Source of the DNA: CAVSKL01 sp963728475 [NCBI: Candidatus Eiseniibacteriota bacterium]
Lineage (GTDB): Bacteria > Eisenbacteria > RBG-16-71-46 > JABDJR01
Length of the DNA stretch: 64,000 nt
Direction: 5' to 3'
NCBI GenBank assembly: GCA_963728475.1
Contig: CAVSKL010000002.1
Span: 868,001-932,000 of the forward strand
The first letter of the stretch is position 1, and the number at the start of each line of letters is the position of its first letter. The notes below the pieces were generated by a model, which was not told the DNA's origin, searched no databases, and saw only the letters and a list, made by a program, of their open reading frames with translations. Of this stretch, positions 6,999-14,310 are shown piece after piece. The position numbers were made by a program, and so were the translations under genes.

Positions 6999-8825
6999 TC
7001 ACTCCACCGTCACGCTCTTGGCGAGGTTGCGGGGCTGGTCCACGTTGCATCCACGTTCCACCGCGATGTGGTAGGCGAGGAGCTGGAGGGGGATCACGGT
7101 GAGGAGCGGGTAGAGCATCTCCTCGGTGTGCGGGACGTAGATCACGTGGTCGGCCTTCTCCCGCACCAGCGTGTCGCCTTCGCTCGCCACCGCGATGATC
7201 TTGCCCTGGCGGGCGCGGACCTCCTCCATGTTGGACAGCACCTTGTCGTACGCTGAATCCTGGATGCAGATGAACACCACCGGCATGTTCTCGTCAATGA
7301 GGGCGATGGGTCCGTGCTTCATCTCCGCCGCGGGGTAGCCCTCGGCGTGGATGTAGGAGATCTCCTTGAGCTTGAGCGCCCCCTCCAGGGCCACCGGGAA
7401 GTTGAAGCCGCGGCCCAGGTACAGGAAGTTGTTGTGGCGGGAGTAGGCGCGGGCGATCTCGTGGATCTGCTCGTTGTTCTCGAGGATCCGTTCCATCTTG
7501 CCCGGGATGTCGGCCAGCGCCCTCACGAACCGGCGCCCGGTGTCGGCGTCCATTCCCCGGAGCCGGGCCAGGCTCAGGGTGAGCACGGCCAGCGCCGCCA
7601 CCTGGCTGGTGAAGGCCTTGGTCGAGGCCACCCCGATCTCGGGGCCGGCGTGGACGTAGACCCCGCCGTCGGACTCGCGGGCGATGGTGCTTCCCACCAC
7701 GTTCACCACGCCCAGCGCGGGCGCCCCCAGCCGCTGCGCCTCGCGCATGGCGGCCAGGGTGTCGGCGGTCTCGCCGGACTGGCTGATCACGAAGCAGACG
7801 GTGCCCGCCTTGATGATGGGGTTCCGGTAGCGGAACTCCGAGGCGTACTCCACCTCCACCGGGATTCCCGCGTACTCCTCGAGCATGTACTCGCCGATGA
7901 TGCCGGAGTGCCACGACGTCCCGCATCCGATGATGATGATGCGGTCCACCAGCTTGAGGGCGTTCTTCTCCATGTTGAGCCCGCCCAGGTGGCCGGTCCC
8001 CTCGTCCATGAGGAGCCTCCCCCGGAACGCGTTCTGCACCGACTGGGGCTGCTCGAAGATCTCCTTGAGCATGAAGTGGGGGAAGCCCCCCTTCTCGATC
8101 TGCTCCAGCTCCCACTCCACCTCCTGGACCTGCTTGTTCATCACCCGCCCGTCCACGGTGGTGGTCCGGAACGAATCGGGGGTGATCACCACCATCTCGC
8201 CGTCGTCCAGGTAGACCACGTTCTTGGTGTAGCGGAGAATGGCGGAGACGTCGCTGGCCACCCAGTACTCGCCGTCGCCGACCCCCACCACCAGCGGGCT
8301 CCCGTGACGCGCCCCCACCACCTTCTCCGGCTCGCGGTCGCTGAGCACCGCGATCCCGTAGGTCCCTTCGACCAGGGCCAGCGCGTTGACCACCGCCTCC
8401 TCGAGATTCCCCTCGTAGTACTTCTGGATGAGGTGGGCCAGGACCTCGGTGTCGGTGTCGGTGTGGAAGGCGTGGCCTTCGGACTCCAGCTTGCTCTTCA
8501 GCGCCCGGTAGTTCTCGATGATGCCGTTGTGGGCGATGGCGATCCCGCCGGTCCCGTCGACGTGGGGATGGGCGTTGTTGGTGGTGGGCTCGCCGTGGGT
8601 GGCCCAGCGGGTGTGCGCGATGCCGGTGGTGCCGTTGATGGGGGAGGTGCGCAGGAGCTCTTCCAGCTCCGAGATCTTCCCCGCCTGCTTCTTAATCTGG
8701 AGCCCGTGCCCGTTGATGACCGCGACCCCGGCCGAGTCGTAACCCCGGTACTCGAGCCGTTTGAGGCCGTCCATGAGGATGCTCAGACACTCGCGACGAC
8801 CCACGTAACCCACGATGCCGCACAT
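6999..8825 (-). CDS. glmS: Glutamine-fructose-6-phosphate aminotransferase
   Basis: Makes glucosamine-6-phosphate from fructose-6-phosphate and glutamine, the entry step to UDP-GlcNAc for peptidoglycan and lipid A. At 608 residues it has the normal length. The N-terminal Cys nucleophile is exposed in MCGIVGYVG; the class II amidotransferase domain has HTRWATHGEP; two SIS sugar-isomerase domains follow (SQSGETADTLAA and the second near GRGFNFPVALEGALKLKE); the C-terminal motif is NVDQPRNLAKSVTVE. ATG at 8825 follows GGAGG. No glmS ribozyme was recognised upstream. Confidence 0.97.
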   Translation of the reverse strand: MCGIVGYVGRRECLSILMDGLKRLEYRGYDSAGVAVINGHGLQIKKQAGKISELEELLRTSPINGTTGIAHTRWATHGEPTTNNAHPHVDGTGGIAIAHNGIIENYRALKSKLESEGHAFHTDTDTEVLAHLIQKYYEGNLEEAVVNALALVEGTYGIAVLSDREPEKVVGARHGSPLVVGVGDGEYWVASDVSAILRYTKNVVYLDDGEMVVITPDSFRTTTVDGRVMNKQVQEVEWELEQIEKGGFPHFMLKEIFEQPQSVQNAFRGRLLMDEGTGHLGGLNMEKNALKLVDRIIIIGCGTSWHSGIIGEYMLEEYAGIPVEVEYASEFRYRNPIIKAGTVCFVISQSGETADTLAAMREAQRLGAPALGVVNVVGSTIARESDGGVYVHAGPEIGVASTKAFTSQVAALAVLTLSLARLRGMDADTGRRFVRALADIPGKMERILENNEQIHEIARAYSRHNNFLYLGRGFNFPVALEGALKLKEISYIHAEGYPAAEMKHGPIALIDENMPVVFICIQDSAYDKVLSNMEEVRARQGKIIAVASEGDTLVREKADHVIYVPHTEEMLYPLLTVIPLQLLAYHIAVERGCNVDQPRNLAKSVTVE

Positions 8826-8934
8826 ACCTGCCTCCTCCGCGCGGAACGGGGGCGGGACGGCCCCCAATCGGGTTCCCGGGGATCCGGGGGGATCGCCCGA
8901 GGCCGGCCTTCCCGACCGGAAGGCCGATGAGAGC

Positions 8935-10281
8935 TTAAGCCAGGGCCGACTCCGCCGCCCCGGCCAGGGCCCGGGCCCGGCCGGGATCGGGGGATTCGGC
9001 GATCACTCTGATGATCGGCTCGGTGCCGGACTTTCTCAAGTGTACCCATTCCCTACCCGCGGCGAGCCGCAGTCCGTCCCGGCGATCGGCGGAGGCTCCG
9101 GCCAGGAGCGACCTCACCGAGGCCTCGGCGGCGGCCCAATCCGGTTCCCGGGTGAGTTCGACCTTGCGCTTGACCATGCTGAGGGCGGGCAGGCTCCCCA
9201 CCCACTCCGAGAGGCTCCCCCCCCGGCGGACGAGGCCGGTGAGGACCAGCGCCACCCCCACCGGAGCGTCGCGGCCCAGGTGGAGCGCGGGAAGGATCAC
9301 CCCTCCGTTCCCCTCGCCTCCGATCCGGGCGCCGTGTTCGAGGATCCCCGCCACCACGTTCGCCTCCCCCACCGGGGTCCGGAACACGGTCTGGCCGTGG
9401 CGCTCGGCCACCGCCTCCAGGCGGGCGCTGGTGGAGAGGTTGGTGACCACCGGGCCGGGGGCGGTCCCCAGGACGTGATCGGCGGCCAGCGCCAGGGTGC
9501 ATTCCTCCCCCACCGCGGTCCCGGTCTCGTCCACCAGCGACAGCCGGTCCACGTCGGGATCGAAGGCCAGGCCCAGGTCCGCCCCCTGCCGGCCCACCTC
9601 CGCGGCGAGAATGCCCAGGTGATCCGCGGTCGGTTCGGGGGGGCGCGGGAAGATGCCGGTGGGCTCCTCGAAGAGGATGGTGAAGTCGGCGCCCAGCCGC
9701 TCCAGGAGCTCGCGGGCGACCGCTCCCCCGGCGCCGTGGACCGCGTCCAGGATCACCCGGGGGCGTTTCCCGGCGATCGCGGCGGGGTCCACCTCGTCCA
9801 GCTCCAGGATCAGATCCACGTGGTGGCGGACCGCGTCGGCAATCTCGCGCCGGGCGCCCAGGCCGTCCCAGCGAACGGCGGGGAGCGCGTCGTTCACCGA
9901 GGCCAGGAAGCGGCCGGCCTCCTCGGGGTTCAGGAAGCGGCCGGAAGGGCCCACGAACTTGAGCGCGTTCCACTCGATGGGGTTGTGGCTGGCGGTGAGG
10001 GCGATCCCGCCGGCGGCGCGGTGGCGCTCCACCTCGAGCTGGACGGTGGGGGTGGGCACGATCCCCACCTCCAGGACGTCGCGGCCGGCGCCGAGAAGGC
10101 CGGCCAGCACCGCGTGGCGGAGCGCGGGGCCGCTGGGCCGGGAGTCGCGCCCGAACACCACCGGACCGGGTCCGAGGCTCCCGGCGAAGGCGGCGGCGTA
10201 GCGGAGAATCACCTCGGGGGTCAGGGTCTCGCCCACCACCCCGCGGACGCCGGACACGCCGGCCATGAGTTTGGAAGCCAA
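8935..10281 (-). CDS. glmM: Phosphoglucosamine mutase / phosphohexomutase
   Basis: Alpha-D-phosphohexomutase of 448 residues. The phosphoserine loop is TASHNPIEWNALK near residue 95, the Mg-binding loop DPDVDRLS near 240, the sugar loop GEGNGG near 320 and the phosphate loop RKSGTEPIIRV near 418. Position next to glmS favours conversion of glucosamine-6-phosphate to glucosamine-1-phosphate, but phosphomanno/glucomutases share all motifs. A TTG at 10281 is preferred because GGAGG lies 5 bases upstream; the ATG five codons later is too far from any ribosome binding site. Confidence 0.88.
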   Translation of the reverse strand: MASKLMAGVSGVRGVVGETLTPEVILRYAAAFAGSLGPGPVVFGRDSRPSGPALRHAVLAGLLGAGRDVLEVGIVPTPTVQLEVERHRAAGGIALTASHNPIEWNALKFVGPSGRFLNPEEAGRFLASVNDALPAVRWDGLGARREIADAVRHHVDLILELDEVDPAAIAGKRPRVILDAVHGAGGAVARELLERLGADFTILFEEPTGIFPRPPEPTADHLGILAAEVGRQGADLGLAFDPDVDRLSLVDETGTAVGEECTLALAADHVLGTAPGPVVTNLSTSARLEAVAERHGQTVFRTPVGEANVVAGILEHGARIGGEGNGGVILPALHLGRDAPVGVALVLTGLVRRGGSLSEWVGSLPALSMVKRKVELTREPDWAAAEASVRSLLAGASADRRDGLRLAAGREWVHLRKSGTEPIIRVIAESPDPGRARALAGAAESALA

Positions 10282-10376
10282 CCGGACCTCCGTCCCGCGT
10301 CCCGGGAGCCGGTCGGGCGCGGTCGTCGGCCGGGGACCGGCGGGCGGGCGTCCCCGGGCTCAGGGAGCGGGAAGAC

Positions 10377-10452
10377 TGGAGCTGGTGAGCGGAATCGAAC
10401 CGCTGACCTACGCATTACGAGTGCGTTGCTCTACCGGCTGAGCTACACCAGC
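10377..10452 (-). tRNA. tRNA-Thr (anticodon CGT)
   Basis: A 76-base cloverleaf with encoded CCA. The acceptor GCTGGTG pairs with CACCAGC, discriminator T. The anticodon loop CTCGTAA gives CGT, reading ACG. The T arm is AGCGG-TTCGATT-CCGCT. It lies 95 bases upstream of glmM on the same strand. Confidence 0.96.
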
Positions 10453-10520
10453 CCCCGACAGGCCGTGCACGACGCGCGCCGGTAACCGGAGAAAAAGCGC
10501 GCCGCAATTTCAGGGCGCAG

Positions 10521-10550
10521 ATTGTACCCCGCCCTTCCCGGGGTGAGCAA
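10521..10550 (-). promoter_or_regulatory. Sigma-70-type promoter for tRNA-Thr
   Basis: On the minus strand TTGCTC (10550-10545) and TACAAT (10526-10521) are 18 bases apart, in a locally AT-richer stretch. Start of transcription would be near 10514. Confidence 0.55.
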
Positions 10551-10666
10551 ACCCTTTGTCCGGTCGGGAATTCGGGCCGCGCGCCCGCCGCCGGCGGCTG
10601 GCGGTGGAGGCCAAGGTGGGTTAGATTCAAGGGAGATTCGGTTCGTTCCCGTTCGTGGAGGACGCC

Positions 10667-11308
10667 ATGCCCGGAATCCTGTCCGCCGCCTTGATGATCC
10701 TGGCCCTGGGGGCTCCGGCTCCCGCGGCTCCGGCCAGGGTTCCGGACCTCACGCTCTCCCACTTCCCCACCGTCCTCACCCTGAGCCCGGACGGGGAGCT
10801 CACCTACTCGGCCCGGGTGGTGTACCCGAACGGGAACTCTTACGCGGGGGACTCCGTGGAGATCGAGTTCAGCCCCCAGGCCGAAGCGATGATCTCCTGG
10901 GCGCCGGGACAGGAGCATCCGATCGTCTCCGGCTACACCGACGCCGGCGGGGGGGTGGAGTTCCAGATCCGCGGCGGCGGCTGCGTGCGCCCCGAAGACG
11001 TTCCCGGCGCCCCCTACGTGGCGCGGGTCCGGGTAAACAACATCGTTGTGTCGACCCTCACCGTCAACTCGCCCGACGCGGTGAACGCCGCCGGTCTCCT
11101 TCCCTCCCAGTCCGGGGGTTCGACCTGCGACGACGGCGCCTTCGGGGTGTCCCTGGCCGACGCCACCTATCACGGCGACGCCATCCGGAACGGCCGGGCG
11201 GAGATCTGCTCCAAGTTCACCGAGCCCTACGACGCCGAGGTGGGCCTGGGGGATGCCGCCATCCTCAGCGTCTACATCAAGCGCGGGGCGAGCGCGAGCT
11301 GCCGGTAG
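10667..11308 (+). CDS. Secreted protein of unknown function, copy 1
   Basis: Protein of 213 residues with a signal peptide (MPGILSAALMILALGAPAPAAPA). No known domain recognised. The mature part reads like a beta-sandwich, with four or more cysteines and the motifs WAPGQEHPIV, NSPDAVNA, TCDDG and SLADA. It shares these with the gene facing it at 11492-12028, so the two are paralogs in convergent orientation. GGAGG lies 5 bases before the ATG at 10667; an earlier GTG at 10655 overlaps that ribosome binding site and is rejected. The C terminus (VYIKRGASASC) is conserved in the broken copy. Confidence 0.8.
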   Translation: MPGILSAALMILALGAPAPAAPARVPDLTLSHFPTVLTLSPDGELTYSARVVYPNGNSYAGDSVEIEFSPQAEAMISWAPGQEHPIVSGYTDAGGGVEFQIRGGGCVRPEDVPGAPYVARVRVNNIVVSTLTVNSPDAVNAAGLLPSQSGGSTCDDGAFGVSLADATYHGDAIRNGRAEICSKFTEPYDAEVGLGDAAILSVYIKRGASASCR

Positions 11309-11377
11309 CGCGAGGCCAAGGGCGCCCGGGCCTTCCCCCGGGGCCCGGCGCGGCCTCTCCGAGGCCTCGGACTGCGG

Positions 11378-11491
11378 GCACGAGGCCGCGGTGCCGTCCT
11401 TGACGTAGCCGGTGACGAACACCGCGTCGGCCAGGTTCACCCCGTCCCCGAAGGGTTCGGTGAAGTCCGAGCAGACGGCCTGCGCCCCCGC
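11378..11491 (-). pseudogene. In-frame continuation of the secreted paralog beyond a TAG stop
   Basis: Directly after the TAG that ends the gene at 11492-12028, the same frame continues with AVCSDFTEPFGDGVNLADAV and VKDGTAASC. This matches the C terminus of the copy at 10667-11308 (EICSKFTEPYDAEVGLGDAA, IKRGASASC) with no gap: 13 residues separate the preceding His from the matching Cys in both copies. One base change in an ancestral sense codon would give this TAG. No stop follows soon after the conserved Cys, so the original end is unclear. Confidence 0.65.
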
Positions 11492-12028
11492 CTAGATGTT
11501 GCGGGCGTGGAAGACCGCGTCGGCGAGCGAGACCTGGAAGATCCCGTCATCGCAGGTGGTCCGGCCGGAATCGGTGGGGGTAAGGCCCTGGGCGTTCACC
11601 GCGTCCGGCGAGTTCACCCCCACTTCCGCCATCAACACCCCGTCCGCCCTCACCTGGGCTATGAACGACCCTCCGCCCCAGGTGGCCGGGTCCAGGCATC
11701 CGCCGGCCGCGACGTGGAAGGTCGCCTCCCCGTTGGCATCGGCGACGGCCAGGAGCAACGGATGATCCTGCCCCGGGGCCCACGAAATGAGGCTGTCGGC
11801 CTCGGAGGAAAACTCCAGCTCGACGTAGGCGCCGGAGACCGGCCCCCTCCCGCACACCACGATCCGGACGGTGTAGGCGGCCGAGCCGTCGGGGGTCACC
11901 GTGACCATGGCGGGGATGGTGGAGCAGGATGGGTCCGGAAAGGGATTGGCGGCGGGGCCGGTCGAGGCCCCTGCGGGCGCGGCCAAGGCCGCCATCAGGG
12001 CCCCGCCCGCCAACAGGTGACGAATCAT
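11492..12028 (-). CDS. Secreted protein of unknown function, copy 2 (C-terminally truncated)
   Basis: Protein of 178 residues with a signal peptide (MIRHLLAGGALMAALAAPAGA). It is paralogous to the protein at 10667-11308: both carry an ISWAPGQ-H-P motif, NSPDAVNA, TCDDG and SLADA in the same order. The ATG at 12028 follows AAGGAGG. The reading frame stops at a TAG (AVFHARNI-stop), about 35 residues earlier than its partner, although the missing C terminus is still readable in frame. Either a recent nonsense mutation, readthrough, or a base error. Function unknown. Confidence 0.7.
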   Translation of the reverse strand: MIRHLLAGGALMAALAAPAGASTGPAANPFPDPSCSTIPAMVTVTPDGSAAYTVRIVVCGRGPVSGAYVELEFSSEADSLISWAPGQDHPLLLAVADANGEATFHVAAGGCLDPATWGGGSFIAQVRADGVLMAEVGVNSPDAVNAQGLTPTDSGRTTCDDGIFQVSLADAVFHARNI

Positions 12029-12125
12029 GGCAGCCTCCTTCGGACCGGGAACGCAGACCGATCGGCGACCATGGGGGATACCGGCACTATAGTCCCGAAG
12101 CCGGGCCGGGGCGAGGGAGGAGACG

Positions 12126-12156
12126 AAAAAGCCCCTCCGGTCGCGGCCGGAGGGGC
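12126..12156 (-). terminator. Rho-independent terminator after tRNA-Phe
   Basis: Ten-pair stem (GCCCCTCCGG with CCGGAGGGGC, 12131-12140 and 12147-12156) followed on the minus strand by TTTTT. It begins 9 bases beyond the tRNA 3' end. Confidence 0.85.
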
Positions 12157-12165
12157 AGAAGAAAG

Positions 12166-12241
12166 TGGTGCGACCCCCCAGAGTTGAACTGGGGACACCG
12201 TGATTTTCAGTCACGTGCTCTACCAACTGAGCTAGGGTCGC
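12166..12241 (-). tRNA. tRNA-Phe (anticodon GAA)
   Basis: A 76-base cloverleaf with encoded CCA. The acceptor GCGACCC pairs with GGGTCGC, discriminator A. The anticodon loop CTGAAAA gives GAA. The T arm is CCCAG-TTCAACT-CTGGG. It has its own promoter and terminator. Confidence 0.96.
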
Positions 12242-12259
12242 ACCGAAAACCGGCCCACG

Positions 12260-12288
12260 AAGTTATCCGGCTCCCCTGCCATTGTCAA
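12260..12288 (-). promoter_or_regulatory. Sigma-70-type promoter for tRNA-Phe
   Basis: On the minus strand a perfect TTGACA (12288-12283) is followed after 17 bases by TAACTT (12265-12260). The start near 12253 leaves a short leader. Confidence 0.65.
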
Positions 12289-12402
12289 GGCGGGATCCCG
12301 GGAAGCCATGCCATTCGCCGTCGGCGCGCGCGCTCCCGCTCTGGCGCGGGCGATGCCGGGGCGGCGCGTGGGACGGGCGGTTCCGCTTTCGCCCGGCGGC
12401 GG

Positions 12403-13737
12403 TCAGGCCCGGCGCCGGTCGCGGCCGCCCCGCCGGTCGCGGGGACGTCGCCGGTCCTGGTTTCCGGGAATGGGGAGGATGAGCGAGAAGGCCAGCGGCC
12501 AGTCCCGGGTGGAGGTCACCCGCAGCACCGCCCGGTGGTCCCGAAGGATCTGCTGCACCACCGCCGCGCTGGTCCCGGCGGACCCGCCGCGCTCGGCCAG
12601 GAACGGCTTCCAGATCCGGTCGAGGGTCGCGCCCGCCTCGGCGGGCCCGTCGGTGGAGACCGAGGCCTCGACGTGGTCCCCCCGGCGCTTGGTCTCGAGC
12701 TTGATGCGCCCTCCCGCCGGAGCGTCGTCGATGGCCGCGCGGATCAGATTCAGGAACACCCTCCGGAGAAGGTCCGGGTTGAGGAGAAGCTGAGGGAGGC
12801 TCCCGCTCAGGCGCCGGGTCACGTGAAGACCCTTGGCCCGCAGGCCTTCGTCAAGGAGCATCAGGCACTCGGTGAGCACGCGATTCAGGTCGTCGGGCCG
12901 GAGCGTCCCGTCCCGCTCCCGCACCATGGCGGCCATGTCGCCGAGGAGCCGCTCCAGCCGGCGGGATTCGGTAAGCATGATCTCGAGCCCGGCCCGGTGG
13001 GGATGGTCCTCGGGAAGCTCCCGGGCCATCCTCGCCGCCAGCCCGCCCAGGCTGGCCACCGGGGCCTGAAGCTCGCGGGCCATGTCCGCCGCGGTCTGGC
13101 CCACCGCCGCGCCGCGCTCGGCGGCCAGGCGCCGGCGCTCGCTCTCCCCGTACCGGCTCTCCAGGTCCCGCACGCGCCCGCGCTCGCGTTCCTGGGCCAG
13201 GGCCAGAGCGGTGGCTGCCGCCAGCAGGGCCATGCCGCGCCGGCGGGCCTCGGTGTCCCCGGCGGGGTCCGGCTCGCGGTCGAACACCACCAACGCCCCC
13301 GGGGTCCGGCCCCAGGCGGTGAGAGGAAAGGCGAGGAGCGGCCCGGCCGGGGCGGCGTAGCCGGCGAACCGGGGATCGGCGGCGGCATCGGAGGCAACCA
13401 GTCCCCCCCGGGTTCGCACCACCCAGTCCCCGGCGCGGCGGGCCACCCGCAGGGACTCGGTCCGGCCGTCCGCCCCCTCGAATCCCGCCGAGCCCACGGC
13501 CAGGAGGCCGTCCCGGTCCGCGCTCTCCACCAGGGCCACCGCGCGGGCGGCCCCGTACCGGCCGAGACAGAGCGCGCACGCCCGGCCGGCCACCTCCCCG
13601 GCGGAGAGGGGCGCGAGAAGCGACCCGGCCAGGGTTTCGAGGAGGGTGAACGCGCCGTCGGGGGGCGCGTCGACCTCGTCCGCGGGCGCGTTGACCTCGT
13701 TCGAGGCCCCGTCTAGACTTCGCTGACTTCGGTCCAT
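12403..13737 (-). CDS. Degenerate histidine kinase-like protein (GAF, DHp, HATPase fold)
   Basis: Soluble protein of 444 residues laid out like a sensor kinase: a GAF-like sensor (about 30-160), a coiled coil (170-215), a dimerisation region (212-280) and an ATPase-like region (315-420), with a basic tail. The catalytic residues are missing. The H box reads MARELQAPVASL, with Arg221 where His is expected. The N box reads NLIRAAIDDA, so the Mg-binding Asn is Ala. The G1 box is STDGPAE and the glycine-rich G2 box is GTSAAVVQQIL. PilS in this window keeps all of these. Probably a pseudokinase with a scaffold or sensor role; divergently placed 41 bases from the DUF3467 gene. Confidence 0.75.
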   Translation of the reverse strand: MDRSQRSLDGASNEVNAPADEVDAPPDGAFTLLETLAGSLLAPLSAGEVAGRACALCLGRYGAARAVALVESADRDGLLAVGSAGFEGADGRTESLRVARRAGDWVVRTRGGLVASDAAADPRFAGYAAPAGPLLAFPLTAWGRTPGALVVFDREPDPAGDTEARRRGMALLAAATALALAQERERGRVRDLESRYGESERRRLAAERGAAVGQTAADMARELQAPVASLGGLAARMARELPEDHPHRAGLEIMLTESRRLERLLGDMAAMVRERDGTLRPDDLNRVLTECLMLLDEGLRAKGLHVTRRLSGSLPQLLLNPDLLRRVFLNLIRAAIDDAPAGGRIKLETKRRGDHVEASVSTDGPAEAGATLDRIWKPFLAERGGSAGTSAAVVQQILRDHRAVLRVTSTRDWPLAFSLILPIPGNQDRRRPRDRRGGRDRRRA

Positions 13738-13778
13738 GTCCCGTCCCGTCCTGAAATCACCGAGATTGGAGCGCCGCT

Positions 13779-14105
13779 ATGAGCGAGGAGAAACCCGAAG
13801 AGCGCCGGCCCCCGGCTGCCGGTCCCAATATCCAGCTCGCCATCGACGAGGCCGAGGCGCAGGGGATCTATTCCAACCTGGCCCTCATCTCCCACTCGAA
13901 CTCGGAAGTGATCATCGACTTCGCCCGCGCGCTCCCCGGCCTGGCCAAGGCCAAGGTCCATGCCCGCATCGTCCTCACCGCCCCCAACGCCAAGGCGCTG
14001 CACAAGGCCCTCGGCGACAACCTGGCCAAGTTCGAGGAGCAGTACGGCCCCATCCCCGCCAGCGGCCACCCCGATCCCGGGAAAGGCATCGGGTTCAAGA
14101 GCTGA
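13779..14105 (+). CDS. DUF3467 family protein
   Basis: Small soluble protein of 108 residues. The family pattern covers residues 17-90: IQLAIDEAEAQGIYSNLALI, HSNSEVIIDFARALPG, KVHARIVLTAPNAKAL and LGDNLAKFEEQYG. The function of DUF3467 is not established; members often occur beside regulators. Here it diverges from the degenerate kinase gene, sharing a 41-base interval, so the two may be co-regulated. An acidic, proline-rich N terminus precedes the domain. Confidence 0.85.
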   Translation: MSEEKPEERRPPAAGPNIQLAIDEAEAQGIYSNLALISHSNSEVIIDFARALPGLAKAKVHARIVLTAPNAKALHKALGDNLAKFEEQYGPIPASGHPDPGKGIGFKS

Positions 14106-14212
14106 CCCGTTATCGGCGGGTTCCGGGCCGGGATTGAGGCGGGAGCGGCCGGGGATGCGCGCTCCGCGGCCGGAACCTTATGGCCTTATGGCGGATGGGC
14201 GGTTCCGGCCCC

Positions 14213-14275
14213 GGGTCGGGGGGCGCGGGGGTTGCGGGGTCGCGGGGGCCGCGGGGCCGCTGGGCTTGCGGGGGC
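14213..14275 (+). other. G-rich tract with G-quadruplex potential
   Basis: At least six G runs of three to six bases with short loops lie in the untranslated stretch ahead of the amidohydrolase start (14311), on the sense strand of that gene. Such tracts can fold as G-quadruplexes and slow polymerase or ribosome loading. Base composition in this genome is high, so part of this may be chance. Confidence 0.4.
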
Positions 14276-14310
14276 CCCGAGCACGGGTTTCCCGAAACGA
14301 GGAGACCGTG

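Noticed and set aside
6619-6999. glmS-type ribozyme or other riboswitch near glmS and ridA
   Set aside because: The leader between glmM and glmS is about 109 bases and shows no recognisable ribozyme core.
10415-11440. A 341-codon minus-strand frame beginning in the broken paralog and running across copy 1
   Set aside because: Only its first 20 or so residues match the paralog; the rest is antisense to a gene with a signal peptide and ribosome binding site.
11492-11497. Pyrrolysine insertion at the TAG of the secreted paralog
   Set aside because: No pylT or pylS is visible and the aligned residue in the paralog is Arg; a nonsense mutation is simpler.
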